A DNA stretch of 64,000 nt, taken from the NCBI GenBank assembly GCA_963737425.1, contig CAVTSX010000006.1:1-64000 (forward strand), written 5' to 3'. The notes under the pieces are model-generated. The model saw only the letters and a list, made by a program, of their open reading frames with translations. It made no database searches and was not told where the DNA came from. This stretch comes from DASXRA01 sp963737425 (lineage in GTDB: Bacteria > Actinomycetota > Actinomycetes > Mycobacteriales > Jatrophihabitantaceae). Position numbers and translations under genes: made by a program. Below, in pieces: positions 37,188 to 46,941 of this stretch (position 1 is the stretch's first letter; each line of letters opens with the position of its first letter).

Positions 37188-38843
37188 ATGTCTAGTGGAC
37201 GTGACTCAAAGCGCGATCAGCCACGCCATCGGCCACGACGTCCACTTAGGGCGGTTCGCCTGGCGCTCGCCGCCGCCGTGGCCATCGCTGTGCCGAGCGT
37301 CGCCCTCGCGGCGCCGGATCAGCAGGGCGCAGGCGGGCCGGCCGGGCTGAGCGTCAACCTCGCGATCGGAGCCGCGGCGAGCGCCACCTCAACGGGCAGC
37401 AACGCCCCCGCATCGAACGCCGTCGACGGCAGCGCCACGACGACGTGGTGCGCCACCCAGTGGACCGGCAGCGTCACCGTCGACCTCGGCGCGAAGCGCA
37501 GCCTCGACGGCGTCGGCATCACGCTCGGGGCGAGCGCCTCGCCGTCCACGGTCGCGATCTCGCTCAGCACGACGGCCGGTTCGTGGCAACCGGTGAAGGC
37601 TGCGCAGAACATCGCGCTGAACGGCAACGCACCGTCCTACGTTGCTCTGCCGCACGGGCAGGCCGCGCGCTATGCCCAGCTCACCGTCACCACCGGCGAC
37701 GGCACTCCAGCCTGCGTCGGCGAGTTCCGACTGCTGGGCCACAGCGCGGCGACGGACAGCATGCTGCTGGGCGCCGACCTGTCGTTCATGCGGCAGGAGC
37801 AGGCGGCCGGCACGCAGTTCACCGACGGTGGCGCCGCGGCGAGCCCGATCCAGATCCTGAAGGCCCACGGCGCCAACTACGTCCGGATGCGGCTGTGGCG
37901 GAATCCACCGGCCGGGTACAGCGATCTGGCCAGCGACCTCGCACTGGCCCGCCAGGCCAAGGCGTCCGGCATGAAGGTCTACCTCGACATCCACTACTCC
38001 GACTTCTGGGCCGACCCTCAGCACCAGGACACCCCAGCCGCCTGGCAGGGGCAGGATCTGGCCACCCTGGCCACGACGGTCCGCACCTACACCCAGGACG
38101 TGATCGCCGCCTTCGCCCAGCAGGGCACGCCGGTCGACATGGTCAGCATCGGCAACGAGATCCGCAACGGCATGCTCTGGCCGACCGGGCAGATCGACTG
38201 GACGGCCGACACCGGCTGGGACAACCTCGCCACGCTGCTCAAGGCCGGCGTGGCCGGTGCGCGCAGCGCGAACCCGCCGCACCACCAGCAACTCGTCATG
38301 CTGCATTTCGACCAAGGCGGCGACAACACCAACAGCTTCCGGTTCTTCAACAACATGGTCACGCGGGGCGTGCCGTTCGACGTTATCGGCCTGTCGTACT
38401 ACACGTTCTTCCACGGCCCGGTCGCGTCGTTCCGTGACAACGTCGACAAGCTGGCTACCCAGTTCGGCAAGGACATCATCGTCGCCGAGACGCAGTCGGC
38501 TTGGACGCTCGCGAACGGCGACACCACGGGCAACTTCGTGTGGCAGGCCAGCCAGCTCGAACCCGGCTACCCGGCAAGCGCCGGCGGGCAGCTCTCGCTG
38601 GCGAACGACCTGCTCTCGATCCTCGCTCAGGTGCCGAACGGGCACGGCAAGGGCCTGTTCTACTGGGAGCCGGAGTGGGTTCCCGGCGTCGGCTGGGAGC
38701 CCGGGGCCGGCGCGCCGAACGACAACCTGACCTTGTTCGACTTCCAGGGCCGGGCGCTGCCGTCCATCGGCCTGTTCGAGAATCCGGCCGCAGTCTGCCA
38801 ACGCTACGACCGCTACGGCGTCCCCTGCGTCATCCCCTCCTGA
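37188..38843 (+). CDS. Secreted arabinogalactan endo-beta-1,4-galactanase (GH53)
   Basis: The enzyme cuts beta-1,4-galactan, the side chain of pectin, into galacto-oligosaccharides. The 551-residue protein has a signal peptide (RLALAAAVAIAVPSVALAAP), an F5/8-type C carbohydrate-binding domain (about 55-190: NLAIGAAASATSTGSN ... CVGEFRLLGH) and a GH53 barrel. The acid/base is E324 (SIGNEIRNGMLWP) and the nucleophile E434 (IIVAETQSAW). GAGAGGTG lies before ATG 37188. It is directly followed by a GH2 beta-galactosidase gene, and both are inserted in the housekeeping block. Confidence 0.93.
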   Translation: MSSGRDSKRDQPRHRPRRPLRAVRLALAAAVAIAVPSVALAAPDQQGAGGPAGLSVNLAIGAAASATSTGSNAPASNAVDGSATTTWCATQWTGSVTVDLGAKRSLDGVGITLGASASPSTVAISLSTTAGSWQPVKAAQNIALNGNAPSYVALPHGQAARYAQLTVTTGDGTPACVGEFRLLGHSAATDSMLLGADLSFMRQEQAAGTQFTDGGAAASPIQILKAHGANYVRMRLWRNPPAGYSDLASDLALARQAKASGMKVYLDIHYSDFWADPQHQDTPAAWQGQDLATLATTVRTYTQDVIAAFAQQGTPVDMVSIGNEIRNGMLWPTGQIDWTADTGWDNLATLLKAGVAGARSANPPHHQQLVMLHFDQGGDNTNSFRFFNNMVTRGVPFDVIGLSYYTFFHGPVASFRDNVDKLATQFGKDIIVAETQSAWTLANGDTTGNFVWQASQLEPGYPASAGGQLSLANDLLSILAQVPNGHGKGLFYWEPEWVPGVGWEPGAGAPNDNLTLFDFQGRALPSIGLFENPAAVCQRYDRYGVPCVIPS

Positions 38844-38854
38844 GGAGACCCTCG

Positions 38855-41800
38855 ATGTCCAAGTTCTCGCGTGCCCGCGCAGCGCTCGCCGTCTCCGTGC
38901 TCGTCGCCGGGCTCGCGGTCGCCCAGCACACCGTTGCCGTGGCGGATCCCAACGGGCAGACCGCTGTGTCGAGCAATCCCGCTGACGGGGTTCTCAACCA
39001 GGGCGACCGAACGCTCGACTTCGACCGCGGCTGGAAGTTCCACCTCGTCAACACCGCCGACACCACGGATCCCTCTGGCGTGTATGGCAATTCTGACAAC
39101 CCGCTGGCTGCGGCGCCTGGCTTCGACGACTCGTCCTGGCAGTCGGTGACACTCCCACACGACTGGAGCATCGAGCAGGCGCCGCAGCCGAACCAGAGCA
39201 ATGCCACCGGCTACTTCCCCGGCGGTCTCGGCTGGTACCGCAAGACATTCACCGTGCCGCAGTCGATGGCGGGCGAGCGGATCAGCGTCGACTTCGACGG
39301 CGTCTACATGAACCCGTACGTGTATCTCAACGGCGAACTTCTCGGCAATCACCCTTACGGCTACACGGGATTCAGCTTCGACGTCACAGATCACGTGCAC
39401 ACCGACGGCACGCCGAACGTGCTCGCCGTCGTCGTGCAGAACAAGCAGCCCAGTAGCCGCTGGTACTCCGGCAGCGGCATCACCCGCAACGTGCATCTGA
39501 CGGTCACCGATCCGGTACACGTCGCCCGGTGGGGCACGTTCGTGACGACGCCCGACCTCGCCACCACCATCCAGTCGCACTACGCGAACGTGCATGTGCA
39601 GACCCAGGTGGACAATCCCGATGGCGCGCCGGTCGACGTCATCTCGACCCTGCTCGATGCGAACGGTCGCGACGTAGCGAGCGGGAACGGCACGACGGCT
39701 GACATCAGGCTCGACAACCCGCACTTGTGGTCGACCACCGACCCGTACCTCTACACGTTGCAGACGCAGATCGTGCAGCACCACCACGTCGTCGACACCT
39801 ACAGCACGACGTTCGGGGCTCGCTGGCTGACGTTCGATCCGGTCAAGGGCATCTTCCTCAACGGCAACCACCTGAAACTGCAGGGCGTCGACCTGCACAA
39901 CGATCAGGGCGCACTCGGCTCGGTCGACAATTACGACGCGTTGTGGCGGCAGATGAGCATCCTCAAGAGCGAAGGCGTGAACGCATTCCGCACATCGCAC
40001 AACCCGCCGTCGCCGGAGATGATCGACGTCTGCCAGCGCCTCGGCATCGTGATGATGGTCGAGGCATTCGACGCCTGGTCGCAGGGAAAGGTCACCAACG
40101 ACTATCACCTGTACTTCAACCAGTGGAGCGACACCGACATCACCGAGATGGTCAACGAGGCGAAGAACTCGCCGGCCGTGATCATGTGGTCGATCGGCAA
40201 CGAGATTCCCGGCTGGTTCTCGGCGGCCAACGTGCCGACCGAGCAGCGGCTTATCGCCGACATCAAGGCGATCGACACGACACGTCCGGTGGTGGCCGGC
40301 TCGGACCAGTACCGCCGCCTCCCCGCCCCCGGCTCGGGCGACGACCTCATGCTGCAAAACCTCGACGGGCTCGGCCTGAACTACAACCCGGCGCAGGTCG
40401 TCGACCAGTTGCACGCGGCCTATCCGACGAAGTTCTTCTTCGAATCCGAGTCCTCGTCGGAGGAATCCGCCCGCGGCGTCTATCAGGACCCGGACTACGT
40501 CAACACCGGCGAGAACTACACGCCCGGCAAGCGCTTGCCGTCGTCCTACGACAACAACCTCGCGTCGTGGACGATGAGTGACGAGTACGGCCTGAAGAAG
40601 GACCGTGACCGCCAGTACTTCGCCGGGCAGTTCATCTGGTCGGGCTTCGACTACATCGGCGAACCCACGCCGTACAGCCAATTCCCGGTCAAGACGTCAT
40701 CGTTCGGCACGATCGACACGGCCGGATTCCCCAAGGACGCCTACTACGCGTTCGAGTCGCAGTGGACGTCCAAACCGATGGTGCACATCGTCCCGATGAA
40801 CTGGACCGACTACCGGCCTGGACAGAGCGTCGAGGTATGGGCGGACTCCAACGCCGAGAACGTCGAGCTCTTCCTGAACGGACACTCGCTCGGCACGAAG
40901 TCGTTCGACGCCAAGACATCCACCGACGGCGTGAACTACCTGGAGACCACCGAGCCGTCCAACGACGACAAGAACTACCCGAGCGGCAGCTACACGAGCC
41001 CGAACGGCAGTGCCGGCAAGCTGCACCTGACCTGGAATGTGCCGTTCGAGCCAGGGCAATTGGTTGCGGTCGCCCGCGACGACAGTGGCAAGCAGGTCGC
41101 CCGTGACGAGGTCGACACGGCCGGAAACCCTTATACCGTGAAGATTTCACCGGACAAGACCGTGCTCACGGCCGACGGCAAGTCGCTGTCGTACCTGACC
41201 GTCGACGTCGTCGACCAGCACGGGGTCACCGTCCCCGACGCCGACAACGCGATCACGTTCAACGTGTCCGGCGCAGGCACTTTCGCCGGTGCCGACAACG
41301 GCAAGGAGGACGACGCCGAGGGATACAAGTCGCCGACGCACAACGCGTTCAACGGCAAGGTCTTGGCGATCGTCGAGGCGGGCGAGAATCCCGGTCCGGT
41401 CACGATCACCGCGACGGGCGACGGGCTCATCCCCGAGACGACGACCCTGTACTCCGTGGGCGACTCGGCGCACGGCCTCATCGACGCGCAGCCCGCGTAC
41501 CTGCGCACGCTTCTCGGTACGGCCCCGTCGCTGCCGCCGACCGTCACCGGTGTGTACGCCGACGGGACGACACGACCGCTGACGGTGCATTGGCACAACC
41601 TGCCGCCGCTCACGCATCCGGGCTCGTACACCGTCACCGGCAACGTGCCGGGCGCACCGGTGACGGCGCACGCGATCGTGACCGTGTACGACCTCGACGA
41701 CTTCGAGCCGTACTCGACGGTGGTCCCGGTCGGTTCGGCGCCCTTCCTGCCGGCTGTCGTGACCCTGCGATACACCGACGGCGTAACGCAATCGGCACCG

Positions 41801-42421
41801 GTCACCTGGGACGCGGTCGACCCCTCGAAGTACGCGGCGCCCGGCCAGTTCACCGTGCAGGGCACGGTCGCCGGCGTCACGGCGAAGGCGCAGGCCACCG
41901 TGAACGTCACCGCGTCGTTCACCCCGAACCAGAACATCGCGCGTTCGACCAGCCCGACGGCGCCCATCGCCGATGCCGGCTATTCCGGCAGCCCCAACTC
42001 GGTTCCGGTGGGAATGCTCGACGGGACAACGACATCCGGCGGCTGGTCGAACTTCTACAACAAGTCCGCGACGAACACGCTTCCGTCCGTCAGCAAGGCG
42101 CACGCCGGTGAATGGGTGTCGATGCGCTGGCCCAACGGGCAGCGGCTGACCTCGGTGGTCCCGTACTTCACGATCAGTTCGTCGAGGATGCTGCCGAGTG
42201 CGGTGATCGTGCAGTACTGGAACGGCGCCGACTGGAAGCCGGTCAGCAACCAGCAGGTGCAGTTCGCCACGGCGACCAACCAGCCGACCACGATCAGCTT
42301 CGACCCGGTCAGCACCACCTCGATCCGGCTCACCATGACCAGCCCGGCGCCGAACACCTCGACCGGGTTCCTGCAGATCACCGAACTGCAGGTGCCGGCC
42401 GACGAGGTGAGCGGCTCGTAG
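38855..42421 (+). CDS. Secreted multidomain beta-galactosidase (GH2)
   Basis: The 1188-residue enzyme should release galactose from oligomers made by the GH53 enzyme. After a signal peptide (ARAALAVSVLVAGLAVAQ) come the GH2 sugar-binding domain (WKFHLVNTAD ... YRKTFTVPQS), the immunoglobulin-like domain and a catalytic barrel with acid/base E450 (SIGNEIPGW) and probable nucleophile E530 (FFFESESSS). The C-terminal third holds DUF4982/Big-type beta domains, two Ig-like repeats (about residues 880-1030) and an F5/8-type C domain. AGGAG precedes ATG 38855, 11 bases after the GH53 stop. It ends at the family B palindrome. Confidence 0.92.
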   Translation: MSKFSRARAALAVSVLVAGLAVAQHTVAVADPNGQTAVSSNPADGVLNQGDRTLDFDRGWKFHLVNTADTTDPSGVYGNSDNPLAAAPGFDDSSWQSVTLPHDWSIEQAPQPNQSNATGYFPGGLGWYRKTFTVPQSMAGERISVDFDGVYMNPYVYLNGELLGNHPYGYTGFSFDVTDHVHTDGTPNVLAVVVQNKQPSSRWYSGSGITRNVHLTVTDPVHVARWGTFVTTPDLATTIQSHYANVHVQTQVDNPDGAPVDVISTLLDANGRDVASGNGTTADIRLDNPHLWSTTDPYLYTLQTQIVQHHHVVDTYSTTFGARWLTFDPVKGIFLNGNHLKLQGVDLHNDQGALGSVDNYDALWRQMSILKSEGVNAFRTSHNPPSPEMIDVCQRLGIVMMVEAFDAWSQGKVTNDYHLYFNQWSDTDITEMVNEAKNSPAVIMWSIGNEIPGWFSAANVPTEQRLIADIKAIDTTRPVVAGSDQYRRLPAPGSGDDLMLQNLDGLGLNYNPAQVVDQLHAAYPTKFFFESESSSEESARGVYQDPDYVNTGENYTPGKRLPSSYDNNLASWTMSDEYGLKKDRDRQYFAGQFIWSGFDYIGEPTPYSQFPVKTSSFGTIDTAGFPKDAYYAFESQWTSKPMVHIVPMNWTDYRPGQSVEVWADSNAENVELFLNGHSLGTKSFDAKTSTDGVNYLETTEPSNDDKNYPSGSYTSPNGSAGKLHLTWNVPFEPGQLVAVARDDSGKQVARDEVDTAGNPYTVKISPDKTVLTADGKSLSYLTVDVVDQHGVTVPDADNAITFNVSGAGTFAGADNGKEDDAEGYKSPTHNAFNGKVLAIVEAGENPGPVTITATGDGLIPETTTLYSVGDSAHGLIDAQPAYLRTLLGTAPSLPPTVTGVYADGTTRPLTVHWHNLPPLTHPGSYTVTGNVPGAPVTAHAIVTVYDLDDFEPYSTVVPVGSAPFLPAVVTLRYTDGVTQSAPVTWDAVDPSKYAAPGQFTVQGTVAGVTAKAQATVNVTASFTPNQNIARSTSPTAPIADAGYSGSPNSVPVGMLDGTTTSGGWSNFYNKSATNTLPSVSKAHAGEWVSMRWPNGQRLTSVVPYFTISSSRMLPSAVIVQYWNGADWKPVSNQQVQFATATNQPTTISFDPVSTTSIRLTMTSPAPNTSTGFLQITELQVPADEVSGS

Positions 42422-42423
42422 CG

Positions 42424-42474
42424 CCGATCGTGCACTTCGTGCGGCGTGAGGCCGCAGAAGGTTGCACGATCGGG
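42424..42474. repeat. Palindrome, family B copy 2
   Basis: Outer arms CCGATCGTGCA and TGCACGATCGG plus an inner GCGGC/GCCGC pair form a hairpin that begins two bases after the GH2 stop. It is a good terminator for the galactan operon. The right arm is shared with 34707-34761 and 55373-55430. Confidence 0.75.
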
Positions 42475-42514
42475 GCGAGTCCTGACCTCGCTGCGAGAGT
42501 GGCACGATTTCGCC

Positions 42515-43321
42515 ATGCCGATAAGCCGAACCGTGGGCAGGATGCATGTCATCGCGCTCGAAGACGGGGTCGGTCCGCACTTCCAGCGGCGGGCCGAGAC
42601 GTTTCCGCAGGCGAGCGCCGAGCAGTGGCGCCAGGCCGACGAACTCGATCCCGGCGCCGTGACCCCGGACGGTGTGTGGCTGCTGCGATTCCGCTGCTTC
42701 GCCGTGCGGTTGCCCGACGGCGGCACGATCCTCGTCGACGCCGGAATCGGGCCGTCGGGAGCGCCCGCCGCCACGTGGGCACCGGTGCCCGGACGCCTAC
42801 CTGACGAGCTGGCCGCCGCCGGCATCGACCCGGGCGAGATCAGCACGGTGGTGCTCACCCACATGCACACCGATCACATCGGCTGGGCGGTGGTGGGCGA
42901 ACCGGGCCGGCCCTACTTCGCCAACGCCGATTACCTGCTCCAGCGGGCCGACCGTGATGCGATCAAGCAGAACAGCCCGGAACTCGAACGCCGGCTGATC
43001 GCCCCACTGCTGCAGAGCGGGCAGCTGCGGCTGGTTGACGGCGACGCCCGCCTCGCGCCGGGAGTCCGCGCGGTCGCGACGCCGGGCCATACCCCGGGGC
43101 ACCAATCGGTGCTGGTCGAAGGCGACGACGCGAACGTCCTCATCACCGGCGACCTGCTGGTACATGCCGTGCAGCTCGTCGCGCCCGACCTGCCGTACGC
43201 GCATGAGTCCGACCCACCGACGGCGCGCGCGTCCCGCGTGCGGCTGCTGGACGAGATCAGCGCGCGGCCCGGACCGGTACTGGCGGTCGCGCATCTGGGC
43301 GAACCGTTCGGCTACGTCTGA
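42515..43321 (+). CDS. Metallo-beta-lactamase-fold hydrolase
   Basis: The 268-residue protein has the MBL zinc site LTHMHTDHIGW, then GHTPGHQSVLVEG and ITGDLLVHAVQL with the further His and Asp ligands. It begins MPISRTVGRMHVIALEDG and resembles quorum-quenching lactonase-like or AhlD-type proteins, but substrates of this group vary widely. It ends convergently, overlapping the 3' end of the cytidine-deaminase-like gene by 10 bases. Confidence 0.9.
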   Translation: MPISRTVGRMHVIALEDGVGPHFQRRAETFPQASAEQWRQADELDPGAVTPDGVWLLRFRCFAVRLPDGGTILVDAGIGPSGAPAATWAPVPGRLPDELAAAGIDPGEISTVVLTHMHTDHIGWAVVGEPGRPYFANADYLLQRADRDAIKQNSPELERRLIAPLLQSGQLRLVDGDARLAPGVRAVATPGHTPGHQSVLVEGDDANVLITGDLLVHAVQLVAPDLPYAHESDPPTARASRVRLLDEISARPGPVLAVAHLGEPFGYV

Positions 43322-43644
43322 GGCAGCAGGGATCCGTCGGCGTCGGCGAGGTGGACCGGCGCGGACGGTGCGATGTCGTGCACCGCGACCACCCCGGCCG
43401 GATCGGCGGCGTCGTCTCCGACGATCGCCGCGGCCTCCAGGCCCAGCGCTCCCGAACAGACCGCCATCGCGACAGCCACCTGTAGGGCCGAGAGCTGCAA
43501 CGACGGCAGCGCCACGGTGGCCGCCGAGTACGTCCGGCCATCGGTATCGCGTACGGCGGCCCCCTGCTCGGCACGGGTGCGCGCCCGCGCGGCGCGGGCG
43601 AGCACGATCAGCTTCGCGTCCTCGGGGTCAGGGTGCGAACTCAC
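43312..43644 (-). CDS. Cytidine-deaminase-like protein without catalytic residues
   Basis: The 110-residue protein keeps the start of a deaminase fold (LIVLARAARARTRAEQGAAVRDTDGRTYSAATVALPSLQLSALQVAVAMAVCSG). It lacks the (H/C)AE and PCxxC zinc motifs and stops early, so it cannot be an active cytidine deaminase. Such a protein lies between the CorC-like and era genes in mycobacteria and other actinomycetes, and its role is unknown. Here it overlaps the corC-like gene start region by four bases (43641-43644). Confidence 0.8.
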   Translation of the reverse strand: MSSHPDPEDAKLIVLARAARARTRAEQGAAVRDTDGRTYSAATVALPSLQLSALQVAVAMAVCSGALGLEAAAIVGDDAADPAGVVAVHDIAPSAPVHLADADGSLLPQT

Positions 43645-45098
43645 GAACTGGTCTCCGTTTCGTGTGCGACGGCGGGCTGGTCAACCTGGCCCGGCGCACT
43701 GCCCGCTGCGTGACGTCCGGGACTTGCCAAGGGCGCGCCGTTCTCGGTCGGGCGGCGGCCGCTCTCGTCTGAACCCTCTGGGGTATTGCCCGCAGGCTTG
43801 GCCGGCCGGGGCTTGCCGAGCGTGTTGTCGGGCACGTGGACGCGCCGGACAAGAACCGTGTCGACCCGGTTGCGGCGCCCACCGGCGCTCTCGGCGACGA
43901 GTTCCAGACCGTTCACCCGGGCCGTGGCCCCCGGGATGGGCACCCGGCCGAGGCGTTCGGCGAGCAGGCCGCCGACGGTCTCGACGTCGTCGCGGTCGGG
44001 CAGCTCCACATCGAAGAGATCCGCCAGATCTTCCAGCGCAAGGCGCGAGGTCACTCGGGCAGTGTCGTCGTCGATGCGCTCGATCGGTGGCTTCTCGTCG
44101 TCGTACTCGTCGGTGATCTCGCCGACGATCTCCTCGAGGATGTCCTCGATCGTGACGAGGCCCGCCGTGCCCCCGTACTCGTCGATGACCACGGCGATGT
44201 GCGTGCGATGCGCCTGCATCTCGCGCAGCAACTCGTCGACCGGCTTGGACTCCGGGACGAACACCGGCCGGCGCATGACCTCCTCGACACGAGTCGTCCG
44301 GGCCCGATCCGCGTCCTGCGCGCGCCGGGTGAGGTCCTTGAGATACACGACGCCGACGACGTCGTCGACGTTCTCGCCGATCACCGGTATGCGGGAGAAC
44401 CCGCTGCGCAGGGCCAGGGCGAGCGCCTGCGGCACCGACTTGAAGCTCTCGATCCAGACCACCTCGGTGCGCGGCACCATCACCTCACGCGCGATGGTGT
44501 CGCCGAGTTCGAACACCGACTGGATCATCTCGCGCTCGCCGTGCTCGACGACGCCACGCTGCTCGGCCATGTCGACCAGCTCGCGCAGCTCGACCTCGGA
44601 AGCGAACGGACCCTCGCGAAACCCGCGGCCGGGGGTGACCGCATTGCCCAGCAGGATCAGCAGGGAGCTCAATGGGCCGAATATGCGACCGAGCAGGCGC
44701 ACCGCGCCGGCCGTCGCAAGCGACACCCGGTAGGGGTGCTGCCGCCCGAGAGTGCGTGGTCCGACCCCGACGAGCACGTAGGACACCACGACCATCAGGG
44801 CGACGGTCAGCAACACGACCGGCCACCGACCGCCGAACTGCGCGCGAGCCACGATGGTGACCAGCACCGTCGCGGTGAGCTCGCAGGTGACCCGCAACAT
44901 CAGTAGCAGGTTCGTGTATCGGGCGCGGTCGGCCAGGATCGTCGCGAGCGTGCGCGCATGCGGGCGTTGCTCGCGCACCATCTCCTCGACCCGGGCGACC
45001 GAGACCCGGGAGATAGCCGAGTCGACGCCGGCGAAGGCGCCGGCGAGTGGCACCAGACAGATCGCCATGATCAGCACGACGACGTCGGCGGTGCTCAT
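43641..45098 (-). CDS. CNNM/CorC-family membrane protein with CBS pair
   Basis: The 485-residue protein has three to four N-terminal helices of the CNNM domain (about residues 1-170), two CBS domains (about 195-320: REVMVPRTEVVWIESFKSVPQALAL, EEVMRRPVFVPESKPVDELL) and a CorC_HlyC domain (VIDEYGGTAGLVTIEDILEEIVGEI). Members transport or sense Mg2+/Co2+. A Pro/Ser-rich tail of about 65 residues is added. ATG 45098 is chosen; GTG 45110 is possible. The place between ybeY and the deaminase-like gene is conserved. Confidence 0.92.
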   Translation of the reverse strand: MSTADVVVLIMAICLVPLAGAFAGVDSAISRVSVARVEEMVREQRPHARTLATILADRARYTNLLLMLRVTCELTATVLVTIVARAQFGGRWPVVLLTVALMVVVSYVLVGVGPRTLGRQHPYRVSLATAGAVRLLGRIFGPLSSLLILLGNAVTPGRGFREGPFASEVELRELVDMAEQRGVVEHGEREMIQSVFELGDTIAREVMVPRTEVVWIESFKSVPQALALALRSGFSRIPVIGENVDDVVGVVYLKDLTRRAQDADRARTTRVEEVMRRPVFVPESKPVDELLREMQAHRTHIAVVIDEYGGTAGLVTIEDILEEIVGEITDEYDDEKPPIERIDDDTARVTSRLALEDLADLFDVELPDRDDVETVGGLLAERLGRVPIPGATARVNGLELVAESAGGRRNRVDTVLVRRVHVPDNTLGKPRPAKPAGNTPEGSDESGRRPTENGAPLASPGRHAAGSAPGQVDQPAVAHETETSS

Positions 45099-45143
45099 CG
45101 CCCGCGCCACCCCGCCGGTCGCGTGCGGTCGGTATGGGCAGGA

Positions 45144-45701
45144 TCAGCCACGATGCTCGCCCGAATCGCGGACCTCGCCGCCGGTGCCGGGCAACGGCAC
45201 GCGGATCGGGCCGTGCCCGCTCGCCCTCGACCAGTCACGCAGGACCCGCGCCTGCAGCTCGAACATGGTGCGCTCCTCGTCGACGTCGCCGTGGTCGTAA
45301 CCCAACAGATGCAGAATGCCGTGTGTACACAGCAAATGCAGCTCTGCTTCGACCGAATGGCCCGCCTCGCGCGCCTGACGCGCCGCAACTTCGGGGCAAA
45401 GCACCACATCGCCGAGCACCGTCTCGTGCGAGTGCTCCTCGTCGCGACGTCCCGGATGGTCGGCGCCGCCGTGCTCGCCGATCGCCTCGGCGCCGTCCAT
45501 CGGGAAGGCCATGACGTCGGTCGGTCCGGCGATGTCCATCCACTGCTCGTGCAGCACCGACATGGCCGCGCTGTCGAGCAGCACGACGGACAGGTCCGCG
45601 AGCGGGTTCACCTTCATGGTGTCGAGCACGTAGCGCCCGAGCTCGGCCAGCACGACCTCGTCGACGCCGATGCCCGACTCGTTGTTGATCTCGATACTCA
45701 C
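45144..45701 (-). CDS. ybeY: Endoribonuclease YbeY
   Basis: YbeY matures 16S rRNA and takes part in ribosome quality control. The 185-residue protein has the zinc motif THGILHLLGYDHGD with H127, H131 and H137, and the family's central strand LADLSVVLLDSAAMSVLHEQWM. An acidic, His-rich loop (about 72-95) is larger than in E. coli. It follows phoH by 15 bases, in the order conserved in bacteria. Confidence 0.95.
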   Translation of the reverse strand: MSIEINNESGIGVDEVVLAELGRYVLDTMKVNPLADLSVVLLDSAAMSVLHEQWMDIAGPTDVMAFPMDGAEAIGEHGGADHPGRRDEEHSHETVLGDVVLCPEVAARQAREAGHSVEAELHLLCTHGILHLLGYDHGDVDEERTMFELQARVLRDWSRASGHGPIRVPLPGTGGEVRDSGEHRG

Positions 45702-45716
45702 CTGCTGCTCCGCAGG

Positions 45717-46805
45717 TCAGCGACGCGGCTGGGCGTGCGGGTGCGCCTGAGCCGGGCGCGAGCTCTCATGCTTGTCGAATCGCGCGTACGCGTCGACGAT
45801 CTCGCCGACCAGTCGATGGCGGACGACGTCGGTGCTGGTGAGGTTCGCGAAGTGAACGTCCTCGATGTCGGTGAGGATGTCGCGTACAACCTTCAGGCCG
45901 CTGCGGTTCTCGCCGGGCAGATCAATCTGCGTGATGTCGCCGGTGACGACCATCTTCGACCCGAAGCCCAGCCGGGTCAGGAACATCTTCATCTGCTCCG
46001 GAGTCGTGTTCTGCGCCTCGTCCAGGATGATGAACGCGTCGTTGAGCGTGCGTCCGCGCATGTACGCCAGCGGCGCAACCTCGATGGTTCCGGACTGGGT
46101 GAGGCGCGGGATCGACTCGGGGTCGACCATGTCGTGCAGGGCGTCGAGCAGCGGGCGCAGGTACGGGTCGATCTTGTCGTAGAGCGTGCCCGGCAGGAAG
46201 CCGAGCCGCTCGCCCGCCTCGACGGCCGGGCGGGTCAGGATGATGCGGGTGACCTGCTTGGCCTGCAGCGCCTGCACCGCCTTGGCCACCGCCAGGTAGG
46301 TCTTGCCGGTACCTGCCGGGCCGATACCGAACACCACGGTGTGGTGATCGATCGCGTCGACGTAACGCTTCTGGTTCAACGTCTTGGGACGGATGTTCTT
46401 GCCGCGCCGGGAGAGGATGTTCAGGCTCAGCACTTCGGCCGGACGCTCACCCGAGTCGGCGGTCAGGATGCCCAGCGCATGCGACACGGCATCGGGGGTG
46501 AGGTGCTGACCGGCGCCGAGCAGTTCGATCAGTTCCTCGAACAGGCGCACCGCGATGGCGTTGTCGCCCGGCTGGCCGGTGATCGTGATCTCGTTACCGC
46601 GAACGTGGATGTCGGAGTCGAGGCTCCGCTCGATGACGCGCAGCAACTCATCACGCGAACCGAGCAGGGCGACCATTGCCTGATCGCCGGGGACGACGAC
46701 GGTAGTGGAGACGTGATCCGATCTGGATGTTGGATCTGTCAAGTCGGCTTCGTTCCTGCTTTCCGTGCTCGGCTCGGGTACGCCGCGTCGACGCGGCCAC
46801 CTCAC
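45717..46805 (-). CDS. PhoH-family ATPase
   Basis: The 362-residue protein has a KH-like N-terminal part and a PhoH P-loop domain: Walker A GPAGTGKT (162-169), LTRPAVEAGERLGFLPG, MRGRTLNDAFIILDEAQNTTPEQMK (Walker B) and VVTGDITQIDLPG. It is an RNA-helicase-like ATPase that works with YbeY. The first ATG-like codon is at 46805, but TTG 46742 (LTDPTSRSD) has AGGAACG upstream and is a plausible true start. Confidence 0.93.
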   Translation of the reverse strand: MRWPRRRGVPEPSTESRNEADLTDPTSRSDHVSTTVVVPGDQAMVALLGSRDELLRVIERSLDSDIHVRGNEITITGQPGDNAIAVRLFEELIELLGAGQHLTPDAVSHALGILTADSGERPAEVLSLNILSRRGKNIRPKTLNQKRYVDAIDHHTVVFGIGPAGTGKTYLAVAKAVQALQAKQVTRIILTRPAVEAGERLGFLPGTLYDKIDPYLRPLLDALHDMVDPESIPRLTQSGTIEVAPLAYMRGRTLNDAFIILDEAQNTTPEQMKMFLTRLGFGSKMVVTGDITQIDLPGENRSGLKVVRDILTDIEDVHFANLTSTDVVRHRLVGEIVDAYARFDKHESSRPAQAHPHAQPRR

Positions 46806-46941
46806 TGTACCGGCGAACCCCGTCGAATCTCGCGGTCAATACCGGGCACAGGCCGGTCGACACTCAAACTGTGGGATTTCCGGCTCTCTGCGCAATAGGC
46901 CGAGGACATCGCCCGACTCGGCGAACTACTGAGCGCGCCGT

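Noticed and set aside
44958..46898. A 646-codon plus-strand ORF opposite ybeY and phoH
   Set aside because: Antisense shadow of three well-supported genes.
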